This document shows positions 46,641-58,729 of a stretch of 64,000 nucleotides of DNA, in pieces; within the stretch, counting starts at the first letter, position 1; every line of letters begins with the position of its first letter. The DNA comes from Fremontodendron californicum (lineage: Eukaryota > Streptophyta > Magnoliopsida > Malvales > Malvaceae): contig JAULJL010000011.1 of NCBI GenBank assembly GCA_030761205.1, positions 16,358,501-16,422,500 of the forward strand, in the 5' to 3' direction. Made by a program: the position numbers and the translations under genes. Below the pieces are notes generated by a model that was not told the DNA's origin, did no database searches, and saw nothing but the letters and a program-made list of their open reading frames with translations.

Positions 46641-47465
46641 TACCATTTATTGTTTTGGCTATGTCATTTAAATTTTGTCATGTAATAATAAATTGTTTGT
46701 CATACCATGTTAATTATGTAGGTTGTACATTCATGTTTTAATGATAATTTGTACATTCATGATCATTACACTTTTTGGAAATTGATGCTTTTTTACAAAA
46801 TAAGGCAATATCCCCGAGTTATTATAATTCATGAATTCTCCTCCGGGTTGCCGGGGAGTCTTTATCAACTATATTAACAATGGAATATCCTTCTAAAAAA
46901 AGATGATGCGGAGATTTTCAAAGACAATAAAAATTCTATATTTTAACCGGTTTGCTGGGGAGTATAGAAATTTTTTGCAATAACAGATTTCGGATCATCT
47001 TCGAATAAAAATAGGATTGTTTTTAAAATGGGAAATATTTTCAAATACCGAATCCACGATTTTTCACCGAGACTCGAGATAACACATGACTAATAAGGTA
47101 CCGTTTTACATGGGCATTGTGGGGGTGCTAATCCTTCCCTACACGTAACCGACTCCCGAAGTCGCACTTGTTTTCTCTGGTTCAAAGTGCAGACTTCGAA
47201 ATTTGTTTCAAAACATTTTAATTAATTTTAAAATATTTTTCAAAAACCAAATTTAATAAGTGGCCGATCACACCTAGCCAAAAAAGATTGGTGGCAACTC
47301 CATTTCTTTTTCGAGGTCGTTTTCATGCCCTCAACCTTTAATTTAGAGGAATTAAGTTGTCTTTTTCTCTATTTTTTTTTTAAATGACACTCGTTTAACG
47401 AATGGACCGATTTGTCCCCGCGACGGGGGCAGATTTCTTCAGACTTCTTAAAAGAGGTTGCGACA

Positions 47466-48206
47466 TATATTATATAATTTATGCCATATAAAGATTAAAT
47501 ATATATATATATATATAATATTATAGTGTAAACATTAAAAATATGTTAAGTTCTCCATATTTAAGAACTTAACAAAAGAATTTTTTCAAAAATAATAATA
47601 ATATAGGTGGGCCTAAACGTGTTTGTACTATCCATTTACAAATATGGGCTGGCTTTGGTAAAATTTGAGGCACAAAATTCGGGCTGGCCGGGCTTAGGCA
47701 AGTATATATGGTGTTGATACCATACATAGGTCCGGTCCGAACCCGGCCCATGAACACCTTTAATTTGATGTCACTGAGTCGAATGATATCAACTCAGTTG
47801 TGCAAAGTAAAAAAAAAAAAAAAAAAAACCCCAAACAAAATCATCATATTAATTATCAAATAATATAAAGGTTTTTAAAAATTACCATAAAACTACTAAC
47901 CGCTTAAATACTACCATAAGTAACTTTTTATTTATTTTTTCAATATTTTTTTTCATATAATTTTGTTTTCACCCACATAATTCTAATTAATTATAATTTG
48001 GCACATCCACTATGTGGGTGAAAAAAAATTCTTTTAATTTATCTTTTGAAAAAAATAATATATTAAAGAAAATGGATACATTTTTTTGAGTAAAATGGTG
48101 GGTAGTTTTTTCTGAATGTGGATAGTTAGTTATTTTTTTTTAAAATGAAAAGATGCAAATACTTTTAATTTAATATTTACTAAAATAACTTTATTTGATT
48201 TTTTTA
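47466..48206. other. AT-rich non-coding sequence with MITE remnant
   Basis: An (AT)n run lies near 47500-47517. From 47606 to 47765 a block with GGGCTGGCCGGGCTTAGG and GGTCCGGTCCGAACCCGGCC is the core of a common hAT-like MITE type (reverse orientation). From about 47766 the sequence matches 57110-57365, including the hairpin CCACTATGTGGGTG (48008-48021) and ACTTTATTTGATTTTT. No gene. Confidence 0.5.
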
Positions 48207-49345
48207 GGTCAAAGTATATGCCCAGTCCCTGTACTGTAATGACAATGCATTTTAGTCCCTGTAGTATATAAAGGAGTAATTTAAACCCTGTACATTTGAA
48301 ATTGAAGCAAGTAAATAAATTTGATAACACCGTTAAAAAAAAAACCGTTTAACTACTGATATGGCATTCTAAAATCTGACAAAGCATATGAGATGTAAAA
48401 AAAAATTACATGTCATATTTTAAACACTAAGCTGATGTGGATTCTTGACAACCCACCTCTTTGACAACCCACCTCTTTGACAACCCGAAAACCTACCCTA
48501 ACTGAATCCCTCATTTACCGACTCTTTCCTTTTACCCTCAAAAAACATCTAAAAAAATTTTAACCCCAAATCGATAAAAACCCTAAAAAATCCTCAACCC
48601 TAAATCAATCCCCAAATCATCTTAACCCTAAAAAATTCTTGAAAGATTGAAGATTTTGGTCTGAAAGGAAAATTGACAGAAATCGAAGGCATGGGTAGGA
48701 CTCTTTTTTCTCATTAATTTTGTCTTTCCTTCTTTTCACTATTTTCCTTGGATCTTATATTTCCCTTTCCATCATTTGTTTCATGTCATTGATTTGCATT
48801 TTTTTAATATTATTTCTTGTTCTGTCTTTATATTTTTTAGAAGTTGTTCAAGCAACATTCTTAGGATAGCTTCACTACTATTGGCATGTCTATATTCAAG
48901 CATTGATCATATACTTGGCTGCCATTATTAGGACCCAATTTGTAATTAATTAATTTCAAGCCATTCCATTACCAAAAGGCTTGCCATGCCTAAAAGGGAC
49001 AGTGGACTACTAGGTTCTTGAAAAGATTAAAATATTAAAGGAGTCGGGTAAATGGGGGATTCAATTAGGGTGAGTTTTTGGATTGTCAAAGGGGTTTAGG
49101 GTTGTCCAAAAATCCACATCAGCTTGTATTTAAAATATGACATGTAATTTTTTTTACATCTCATATGCTTTGTCAAATTTTAGAATGTTACATCAGCAGT
49201 TAAACGGATTTTCTTTAACGGTGTTATCAAATTTACTTACTTGCTTCAATTTCAAATGTACAAGGCCTAAATTACTCCTTTATGTACTACAGGGGCTAAA
49301 ATGCATTTGTCATTACAGTACAGGGACTAGGCATATACTTTGACC
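48207..49345. mobile_element. long-armed Mutator-type MITE, 1.14 kb
   Basis: Starts GGTCAAAGTATATGCCCAGT and ends with the complement (GGCATATACTTTGACC). Arms pair over at least 240 bp (for example GATGTGGATT near 48434 with AATCCACATC near 49110). The pairing appears to extend inwards over the AACTGAATCCC..GGGATTCAATT part. Flanks GATTTTTTTA and GATTTTTTTT form a 9-10 bp duplication. The terminal sequence is related to the MITE at 17996. It split an older repeat whose halves are at 47766-48206 and 49346-49440. Confidence 0.8.
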
Positions 49346-50160
49346 GATTTTTTTGTCATTCCCTAACTTAGTTGGTTTTGGTTAACTTGTAACACCAACT
49401 CAATCAGGGGTTTTATAATAGTATCTCTATTAATACTAGATTATGATACACCCACTTTATGGATAAAAAATAAACAAATAAATATGAGAAAAAAAATGAA
49501 AGAATGAAGTAGTTAAGTAATTATATGCATTGGTTTTTCAAATGGAAAAAAGAAAGTAAGTTATTTTTTTTCACTTTTTCAAAGAAATTAAATTACTAAT
49601 ATAATCCTATTAATATATACTATTTTTTTATATAACTTAGTCTTTATGTCAATTTTCAACTGAGTTGGTGTCACTTGACTCGTGACACCAACTGAATCAG
49701 GGGTTTTATAATAAGCATAGATAAAACCTCTGACTGAGTTTGGTGTCACGAGTCAAGTGACACCAACTCAGTTGACAAAATTATAAAAAAATCATAAAAT
49801 AATATATATTTATAAGGATATTTATGTTTTTTAAAAAATATATATTTTTCAAAATGACCTATCTCTCCTTAATCAATAACCACTAATTAATTTTCCCTTT
49901 TATTTATTTTTAATATTATTTTTTTGTGTATTTCACCCATATAGTGACACCAACTCAATTAGTAAATTGACAACAAAACCTCACCATGCATGTAATAATC
50001 AAAAATAAATTATTAAGGACATGTTAGTCATCTCTTTTCTTAAAAATATGGTTTAAAATTATGCCTATTTTTTGTTTATTTCAAAATTGAATGATCAGTT
50101 AATTTAACTTTATACATATATATAATCCTATTTTTATATATGTAGTCTTTTTTTTCTTGG
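49346..50160. repeat. cluster of a CAACTCAATCAGGGG repeat family
   Basis: CCAACTCAATCAGGGGTTTTATAATAGT occurs near 49395 as the end of the repeat split by the 48207 MITE. A second copy near 49685 and an inverted one near 49720 form a palindrome centred near 49710. Another related end lies near 49945. Copies end near ATAGTATAGAT-like sequence. Family identity is unknown; the 57110-57440 copy is the most complete. Confidence 0.55.
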
Positions 50161-51769
50161 CTTAAATAAAAAATGACCCTTGAATTATATCACTTTTCTG
50201 ACTTTGGTACTTAAAAATAATTTGTTCCTAATCGGGTACCTATACTATAATTCCGTCAAACAAGTTGGTACTTCACAATAACACCGTTAAATAAATGGAT
50301 GTTGTGGCATTAACATCCAAATAGTTCGTGATACGTGGCAAAAAAAGTGCCATATCAATGCTAGCCAAGTCATTATTAAGAGAAAAATAAATATAAAATA
50401 AAAAAAAAATTATAAAATAAAAAATTCAAAAAATCTAACAAAATTTAAAAAAAAAAAATCAAATATTTTTAAAAATATCAAAAAATATAAAAAATAAAAA
50501 ATATTTTTTAATTCATTTTTTATTAAAAAATCTAAAAATTTTAAATATATATAATCAAAAAAATGAAACATTTATAAAATTAAAAAACTTTTAATTTTAA
50601 TTTTAATTTTTTGAATTTTCTTAAAAAATCTGAAAAATTTGAAAAACAAAATTGAGAGAGAGGGAGGGGAGAGAGAGGGAAAGGGAATGGGGGATAGAGA
50701 GAGAAAGGGGGAGGCCCCGGCCGGCCATAGCCTAGCCGGTTCGAGGCAAACTGGCACAGGATCTGTCACAGGCTGGCCAGGTTACGATCGACCGGCTTCC
50801 CCCCTGCTCTTCTCTCTCTTTCCCTCTCTCCCTCTCCCGATTCCCTCTTTCTCTCCCCCGATTACACCTTTCTCTCGCCGGTCCGAAGTCGATTGGTGGT
50901 CGGCCTACTCTCCCGCCGCCCCTCTTGTCTCTCTTTCCTCTCTCTTATTTTCTTTCTTTCCCTTCTCCCTTTCCTTTATCTTCCTCTTCACATTTTTTTA
51001 ACATACATCTTTTTTCTTTTCTTTCTTTTTTTTCTTTTATTTTATTTTCAATTTTATTTTTTACATATTTGTAAAAAATATATTGAATTTTTTAAATTTT
51101 AATTTTTTATATGTTTTTAAATTTCTCAGATTTTTTATTTTTTTAAATTTAATTTGATTTTTTGAATCTTTAAAATAATTGTGATTTTTCTAGATTTTTT
51201 GAATTTTATTTAGATTTTTTATAATTTTTTCCTATTTTTATAAATTTTTTTCAAATTGTTTGAATTTTTTTAAAAAAAATGTGAAATTTTTAGATTTTTT
51301 AGAATTTTATTTTGCATTTTTATAAATTTTTCCTATTTTTTTGTGAACTTTTAAATTTTTTAGATTTTTTTTCAAATTTTTTGATTTTTTTAGTAAAAAG
51401 AATAAGATTTTTTTTAGATTTTTTTAATCGTTTTTGAATTTTTATAATGTTTTCCTATTTTTTATATTTTTTTAATTTTTAAAAAACAATTATGAATTTT
51501 TTTAGATTTTTCCTATTTTGTTTGAATTTTTAACTTTTTTTCTTTTAATGAACATGGCATCGTAGAATAGGCATTGACATGGCATTTTTGTCACGTGTCA
51601 CAATCTCATTGGGTGCTATTTTCCACATCAGCATTTACTTAACAATGTTAGTGCAAGGTACTAGTTTGTTTGAAGGAATTATAGTACAGGTACCTGATTA
51701 GGACAAAAAATTCTTTAAGTACCAAAGTGAGAGAAGTGGTATAGTACAGGGACCAATTTTTTATTTAAG
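50161..51769. mobile_element. long-armed inverted-repeat element, 1.6 kb
   Basis: Starts CTTAAATAAAAAATGACCCT and ends AGGGACCAATTTTTTATTTAAG. Outer arms match over about 190 bp, including CACTTTTCTGACTTTGGTAC facing GTACCAAAGTGAGAGAAGTG. Inside, long A/T runs flank a GC-rich core (50650-50950) made of GA/CT-rich tracts around CCGGCCGGCC. Flanking T-rich sequence prevents a clear duplication. It has no transposase; the ORFs in the core are low-complexity. Confidence 0.7.
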
Positions 51770-54700
51770 ACTTTTTTCTTTCAACATTTATTTTAAATAA
51801 TAAAATTATTTATTATTTCACACCACATAGTGACTGTGTTAAGGACTAGTTTTATTAAATTAAAGTAGTCAAAAAAATTTATTTAAAATTTTATTAATAT
51901 TTAAAAATATTATATGATTTCGTACATATCTTCATCTTTATTTCCACTATTAATATTTCAAACACATCAGTCCAAAGTTCCTTCACCATGCCTGAATTTT
52001 TCAATTCTTTTCTTAAATGTTGTCTTTTGCCTGCATTTGGGGCAAAAAATTATCAAAAGACCATATTTCCAGCATCTTTGAATAGCTTGAGCAATATCCA
52101 ACTCCTTCGCCCATATCTTGGGGCAAGATTACCAAGAATCCAAATTACCTGATGTTTCTGATATCTTTGCCCACTATTCTAACTTTTGCGAAATCCTTTT
52201 TCTTTATCAGATAGGAATTGTGTGAACAACATCAGTGGACGAAATTGTTGGAACCTTCACTTGAATGGCATGTTGAGTTAACATATTTTGGACATGAGTT
52301 GCGAAAAAGAAAATGAAAAAAAAAAAAATTTGTGACATCATGCATATGAGGCACTCAAATGATTCCAAACGCAAAATCAAATTCTGATTATCTATTCCCC
52401 TGAGGATTGCTCTTCAATGAAAGTATTCATACTTGGCATGAGAAATATCCATCTTTCCTATCCTTTTCATAAATGAAAAATTATCCCTTGCTACCCCTTT
52501 TGAGCATATTGAATTCTTTTGTCATGAACCTTAATCAAGGATCACCCTCCACATTAGGGGGGCAAAAATGAAGAAAGATCTTTTTGGAGAAACATGAATG
52601 ATTGGATCATATTTCTACATCATGAAAATGATGCCTTATGTCGTGGGGGAAATTTTAAAATAGATCGAGTTCCGAAATTTTGAACTCACTTCGTGATGGG
52701 AAAAAACCGTGAAAAAAAAAAGAAAAAAAAAAAGAGAAAAAAAAAGGAAGAAAAAAAGAATGAGAAAATGAAGAGAAAGATATGAAATGTTTTGAGAAGT
52801 AGAAAGGATGAAAATCCTCATGAAAAGAAATGATCCTTGGTTTGATTACCTTTAAATACATATTTTGGGCCTGAATATCCATTTTTTTGTAACCCCAAAC
52901 CCTAGCCTACATTACATGCTTTAAAAGTCAATTTTGATGAAATATGGATATTTAAGTTGAAGAGTTTTTCCTTAGACTTTATCTCATCTCTTTGAATTAT
53001 CATTTTGCTATGGAAGAATTTTGAATTCTCAAATGCATGATAGAAGAACCAGTGAAAAAAAACGAACGAAATAATGAATCTCTAGGATGAAAACCCAAAA
53101 AACGGATAGTCTAGAGCAAAGATTGGAAATATGAAAGTAACTCTAGAAAATTTCTGCATGATTATGCAAGGCTCCAACAAAAAGCACCAGAGAAAAGACA
53201 TCTTAAACAACCAGTGAACACTGAACACTTTTGAGAAATTTAAGAAGGCCAACACCGTTTGTATGACTTCGTTCCATATTGAAAAATCATTTTCCCTTTT
53301 CTTTTCCAAATTTTGAACCTGTCATAGCTAGTCTGGACATTTGTTGAAATGCTATATATCAAGAAACTAAGAGAGAGTGCCAAATGGATTGTGTTTTCAA
53401 AACAAATCTTTTTGTGAAGACTTGATTCTTGCAGAAAATTAATTTGTGAGTTTAGATGAAGAAACATTGGTCTTCCTTTATACGACTAAGCCTTTCTTGA
53501 TGACCGGAACTTTGATAAATTGAAATACTCAATTCACTTGAAAAAGCCAAATTGTTGATTCACTTCGTTCATTCTTGGATGTAATCACCAATTTTTTTAA
53601 GAGATCCAAGGTCATATTTTTGTTAAGAAAATGGAGACTTGATTTTTGTACATGAAAAATAATGATGTGGGAAATTTTTCATTTAATCAAAACATGAAAA
53701 CATTCAGATTTAGAATGATACATATTTGAGTTTCGGACCAATATGACAAGGGTGACATTTTTGGGACAGAAAGAATGCTGAGAAGGCTTTTGGGTTTTCA
53801 TTTTCAGTATAAGAGAAATGGGTTTTCAAGAATGGGATGTATTGAGTCTGTGAAATGTCAAGTAGGAACCCCTGCAGTGTTGACATCGAAGATTTTTCAT
53901 TTTTGAATGTGTTTGAAGGTGACTTTCTAGGACAAAAAGAAGAATGAGATGAGAACAATAAAAAATCTTGGAAGGTTACAGATGTTCATGACTTTGGAAA
54001 TTTAAAGAGATGCTGTTTTGAAGAAAAAAAAAATTCAAATGTTGTGATTGAAGAATGAAATTGACAGGAGGTTATCCGGTTCTAAGGCTGAACGTTTGGA
54101 AGCTGACGAAGGATAAAAGTTGAAGTGATGGGCTTGAGAACCTTTTTATCACAGTTAGAGACCTATGGGAATTGATTTTATTTGGCATTTGCATTTCATT
54201 CATGACAGTCATTACAGTTACAGTAAAGCATTGCATTCTGACATTCATGGCATTCATTACATTCATAAGAAAGATAGAGTTTAAACTTTGAATTCCAACA
54301 TTGAACTTAGTAAAAAGGATTGAGAACTTTCATGGAATTTTAAATTTTGAACTTATTTAAGATATAATTTTGAGCATTCAGTTGAGAAAAAACCATTTCA
54401 AAAAGTGATATTTTTCGAAGATGTTATTTTCAATAAATGATTGTTAAAGTCCTTCGGGTATGGTTTTTAAGACTTCCTGGCGTGATTATCAAAACTTCAA
54501 GGTATCATTAGTATGTTTTTCCAAAACCTCAGGGTATCTTTATTATGAATTTTCCAAAACCTGAAGATATCATTAGTATGTTTTTTTCCAAAACCTCAAG
54601 ATATCTTTAGTATGATTTTTCCAAAATCTCAGGGTATCATTGTATGTTTTTTTCCAAAACCTTAGGGTATCGTTAGTATGATTTTTTCAAAACCTCAAGG

Positions 54701-55181
54701 TATCTTTAGTATGATTTTTCCAAAACCTCAAGGTATATTTAGTATGATTTTTCCAAAACATCCAGGAATTATTTTTCAAAACCTCCCATAATCATTTTTC
54801 AAAACCTCCGAAATCATTTTCGGGAACCTCCGTGTATCATTTTTCAAACTTTCAAGTAACATTTTTCAAACCTCCGTGTACATCTATAAGAACCTCTGAG
54901 TATCAATTTAGAACTTTTGGGTAAAAATTTTCAAAATCTTAGGAGCATATTTCTTGTTGGGTATGTTTAAAGTTGAAACCTCGGTGGAGGAGTGCATTTT
55001 CAAATCGAGTTTATTTGAAATTTATGCCTCGTTTAGAGGAGCATTTTCATTTGGATTTCTTATTTTATGCTTCGTTGGGAAGAATGATGTTTCATTTGTC
55101 CTAATTGACTCGAGCTGACTATAGGATGTATACGTCTTTGCACACTTCTTGTTTCTCAGAAAATACGCAAAAAGGAGTAGC
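51770..55181 (+). mobile_element. Tat/Ogre-like 3' non-coding region, copy C
   Basis: From about 52330 it follows copies A and B: GACATCATGCATATGAGG near 52334, TCTATTCCCCTGAGGATTGC near 52390, TTAATCAAGGATCACCCTCC near 52531 and AAATACATATTTTGGGCC near 52854. The stretch 51770-52330 is AT-rich and unassigned. No coding sequence is supported. The LTR follows at 55182. Confidence 0.6.
54460..54960. repeat. tandem array, about 43-bp unit
   Basis: Units of the form CCAAAACCTCAGGGTATCTT followed by TAGTATGATTTTT recur about ten times, shortening to AAAACCTCC-type units at the right end. It occupies the same place relative to the 3' LTR as the arrays at 12790 and 40452 but is unrelated in sequence. 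Confidence 0.88.
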
Positions 55182-57044
55182 TATAGACACCCAATTTTAT
55201 TCGGGCATGTAAGTTAATTGATTTTCATAACCTGGATTGTGTATTGAACTTTATTAGACCTTTAATTGATTTTGGGGCTTAACTGATTTCTGAACTTAAT
55301 TGAGTTTTGGGCTTGAAAATGAGAATTTAGGCTTTGATTAGCTCTAGGACCTTGTGTCCAATTTTTTCTTTGGGTCTTAAATTGGGGTCAGCCCATATTT
55401 ATTCTTTTTAGTTGTTTTATTATACTTTACTTTACTTTATTGTTTTATTTATTTTTATCTTATGTTTTATATTTTCGAAAGAAAAAAAAAAGCAATAAAA
55501 AGGAAATGCAGGAATCGAATCTGAGACCAAATTAAATTGCGTTTTTGTAGGTATTTAATTCAAGTCTAAAAGAACTTCTGAATTGGTGTTGGATCATAAA
55601 ACAGAGATTCAAGCCTAAATGACTTAGAACTCTCTAACAAAAATTGATTTTAAAACGAGCCAACACAATTACATAAGAACAACAACAATAAACACAGAGA
55701 GGAAAAAGAGAATCTGAGGAATTTTTTAGAGAGGGTTTTGATTCAGAACTTTTGGGATTTCGGGTTCTAAAAGTTACTTTGAAAATCTAAACGGTGAAAA
55801 CTTAGGTAGGGATTAGAGAAAGGTGTAGTCAAATTTTGGTGGCAATCGAACGATCGTCAGAAGAGTTTTTAGAGGGAGAAGTCGTGGGTTTCGAACTTAG
55901 ATCTAGGGTTGTTGGGTTTAATTTTGGGAAAATCGAGTTTATTTTGGGGTTTAGGAGGTTAAAAGGAAGAATTAGAGAACTCTTTTAGAGGTTTCTAGGT
56001 TATCGATCGACAGTGAACGGCAGAAGTGACGGTGACGACGGAAGCTCGTTAGTTTCAGGAAACGTGAAAAACAAAGGAGGAGAGAGGTTGAGAGAGAAGA
56101 GAGAGTTCTTTTTTTTTTTTTTTGCTGAAAGGTATAAACTGACTTTCTTTTTTTTTTTAAAGTGTCTTTTAAATCTAGCATTCGGGTCGGGTCGTAGGAC
56201 CTGCGCTTGGACCCAACTCGGATGTATTTGCTTTTTTTTTTGATATTTTCTATTTCTATTTTTTTATTTTCTATTATGTTTTTATATTATTAAATTTGAT
56301 GTTATTGTCTAATTTAATTTTGTTATTAATTCTTATATATTTGTTAATTCCTGATTAATTTTTATTTGCTTCATTATTGTGGATATTTTTTATGACTAAC
56401 TTTTATTTGGTTTTATTTAATTTTGTGTAAATAATTGTATAATAATTCTTTATTACTTATTTATTATTTTATACAATCATGTTACTTAAAATTAAATTAG
56501 GTACAACTTATTTTTATTAATTGATTTTTAATAATTAATAATTTATTTTTTGAACGAAATAAAACATAAGGCTTTAATGTGTAAATAGTTTTGAAAATTA
56601 GTAGGTGTTTTCATAAAATTGAATTTTTTCGACGACGGAGTCTCTTTATAAGAACGAATGGTTTCCATTGAAGACTCTTGAGGTGTGGTGATTTTTAAAA
56701 TTACTCCCGAATGGTGGAAAGTACTCTAAATTTTTTTCAATATTTAAATATTTAATTAACAATAAAATAAGATTGAATAAAATAAAGACCATTTAGATAA
56801 GACCAGTTTAGGGTAATATGTGATTAATATGATGCTATCTTTTCCTCACACGTAACTGAACTCCCGAACTTAGTTCTGAAACGTAGATCGGAACCTATTC
56901 TTGTTAGTGTGCCTTGGTCAAGATTATGATTACTTTTAAAATGATATATTCATATAGGTGACTAATCACACCTAGAAAAAAAGACTAGTAGCGACTCTTG
57001 TTTGTGTTTAACTGTTAGGTCTTAGGATTTAGCATGTTATGACA
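55182..57044 (+). repeat. Tat/Ogre-like LTR, copy C, short variant
   Basis: Starts TATAGACACCCAATTTTATTC and ends AGCATGTTATGACA. The end section keeps the shared blocks TGACTAATCACACC near 56961 and AGTAGCGACTC near 56988. At 1863 bp it is much shorter than copy B. A strong upstream purine stretch (AAAAAGGAGTAG) precedes it. A short GC-rich part near 56190 (CGGGTCGGGTCG) is not coding. Confidence 0.6.
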
Positions 57045-57554
57045 GTCCTTTTTTGTATTTATATTTTTATTATTATTTTTATTATTATTATTATTTTATT
57101 ATATTGATAATTTTCTTGACTTGTGACAACAAACTCAATCACACACTTTAATAATAGTATAGATTAGAATTTTACACACCCACTATGTGGGTAATTTTTT
57201 TTCTTTTAATTTATCTTTTGAAATAAATAATACACCAAAAATATGAATAGGTTTTTTAAGTAAAAAGGTCGGTAATTTTTTAAAGTGGATAGCTAATTAG
57301 TTTAAAGTGAAAAGGCACAAATATTTTTAATTTTATATTCATTAAAATAACTTTATTTGATTTTTGGTCTATTCCCCAATTGAGTTGGTGTCACTTGACT
57401 CGTGACATCAACTCAGTCAGGGGTTTTATACTAGTAAAGATTAATTAAATAATAAATGAATTGCATTAAATTGGTTTAAATTTGGTTTGATTCGGTTAAA
57501 ATTTGATTTAATCGAAAATTGATCGGTTCTTGATCAATATAATGAGCCCCCAAC
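57045..57554. repeat. second copy of the CAACTCAATCAGGGG family, and AT-rich DNA
   Basis: An (ATT)n microsatellite is at 57060-57105. From about 57118 to 57435 is the most complete copy of the repeat family seen at 47766-49440, with the hairpin CACCCACTATGTGGGT (57177-57192) and the end CTCAGTCAGGGGTTTTATAC. The TCTATACTATTA-like end sequences are Helitron-like, but a full set of Helitron ends is not demonstrable. Confidence 0.5.
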
Positions 57555-58574
57555 CAAGGATTAAAAAACCAGACCGGACTGACCGATTCAATCGATTCAA
57601 CCGGGAACCGATTGGTCCGGCGGTTCAATAGCATATATAAAATCAGGAAAATATTAAATTGTTGAAAACCAAATAAAACCGGGAACCAAAACTCGAAAAA
57701 TGGGAAAAAAAACCCCATTAAAATCGGATATGAGGATTGTTTTAAATTTTTTTTTGCTTTTTGGGTTTTTTTATAACCGGATAAAAAATTAAAAATTTGA
57801 ATTTCTTAACCCAACTGATACGGGCTTTAACCTCTAAGCCTTTAAACTTAGGGAATTTATTGAAAGTGTCAAAATGAGAACCTTCTCACATACATACTCA
57901 CACTGAAATTTTTTTTCTTCATCTTCATCGCATTCGATACTTTTCGATTTCCTCCTGACCAGTGGCCTCCTGCATCCAAGTGCAACGCAGGCAACAGGTT
58001 TGTTAGATACTTCTCTTCTCTTCAGTACGGTTTCCTCTTGGCCAGTGGCCTCCTCCATCCAAGTGCAGCGCATACAACAGGTTTGTTAGATACTTCTCTT
58101 CTTTTCAGTCTTCAGTCTTCTAGTCTTTATCTATGTTTCTTTGTCTATTCGCAACTAATGAAAGTTTCTAACTTTCACCAAATCTCTTCATCTGAATGTA
58201 GCAATGAACATAATCCAAACCAAAAATATGATTGGGTTTTGTTGTGGTTTAATATAGCTACTTCCGAGAGGAATCCATGCTTTCAAGGAATGCTTTCTAA
58301 TTGTTTATAGGGTGGAGGAACTAATTTGGGGTTTTATCATGGTTGCTGGTGATTGCATTGTTGTTGAACTATTTGTTCTGCTAGAGTGATGTATAGGAGA
58401 GGTTGAGGGTTGAATTTTTCTATTAGGTCACTTGCGTATAGGAGAATTATTTATGAATTTTTCTTAATTATTTTTATTTTTTGTATTTTTAATTTTTCTG
58501 TTAGGGTTGAACCGATTGAACCGAAAATCGAAGGTCCAACCGGGTCGACCTCCGTTCTAGTTTTTTATTCCTTG
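57555..58574. mobile_element. hAT-like non-autonomous element
   Basis: Starts CAAGGATTAAAAAACCAGAC and ends CTAGTTTTTTATTCCTTG, imperfect inverted repeats that continue as CCGATTCAATCGATTCAACC facing GGGTTGAACCGATTGAACCG. Flanks CCCCCAAC (57547-57554) and CCTCCAAC (58575-58582) are an 8-bp duplication with one mismatch, the size expected for hAT elements. No transposase is present. The interior holds a two-copy 83-bp repeat. Confidence 0.65.
57948..58113. repeat. two-copy 83-bp direct repeat
   Basis: TTTCCTCCTGACCAGTGGCC at 57948 recurs at 58031 as TTTCCTCTTGGCCAGTGGCC, each followed by CATCCAAGTGCARCGCA and GGTTTGTTAGATACTTCTC. It lies inside the hAT-like element. Confidence 0.85.
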
Positions 58575-58729
58575 CCTCCAACATGATCACTCTTTTAGAC
58601 CAAATAGGCCACTGATTATAGTCTAATTGATTCAAGTGCCCGATCCGGTCCAATTCTGATAATACTATCATCAATTTAAAAAATACTCAAAATTTTCAAA
58701 TATCAAATAAAAGACGTAACTATTAGCTA

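Larger units (their letters stand above)
30163..47465 (+). mobile_element. Tat/Ogre-like Gypsy element, copy B, deleted internally
   Basis: It starts TGTAGACACCTAAATTTATCC at 30163 and ends ..GAGGTTGCGACA at 47465, flanked on both sides by TATAT. The 5' LTR is reduced to its first 0.9 kb (30163-30667 plus 37056 to about 37461) and is interrupted by the LOG-carrying element. It then jumps to a gag remnant, skips pol, continues with a long 3' non-coding region, and ends with a full 5.1-kb 3' LTR. The duplication is low-complexity, so it is supporting rather than decisive evidence. Confidence 0.6.
42382..47465 (+). repeat. Tat/Ogre-like 3' LTR, copy B, most complete copy
   Basis: 5084 bp from TGTACACACCTAATTTTGTC to GAGGTTGCGACA. 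Such long LTRs are known in Tat/Ogre elements. It contains stacked AAAGTCAAC repeats near 42510-42590, a 158-bp tandem repeat, a probable TATA box near 44349 (ACTATATACC), a GCCATGTCATTCA-rich array, and a conserved end with GGTGGCAACTCC near 47291. Matching this copy to 13646-26251, 1-9671 and 30163-37461 shows which pieces of the other copies are missing or inverted. No gene is supported within it. Confidence 0.75.

Noticed and set aside
46079..46685. Two overlapping ORFs above 150 residues, His, Met and Ser rich
   Set aside because: Both frames read the CATGCCATGTCATTCA array. Open frames result from absence of stop codons in the repeat.
50639..51102. 120- and 69-residue ORFs in the GC-rich core and CT tract
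   Set aside because: Low-complexity Arg/Glu/Gly and Phe/Leu/Ser translations of GA and CT runs.
57834..58310. ORFs on both strands in the hAT-like element, partly duplicated
   Set aside because: They fall across the 83-bp direct repeat, show no known domain and read in both directions.
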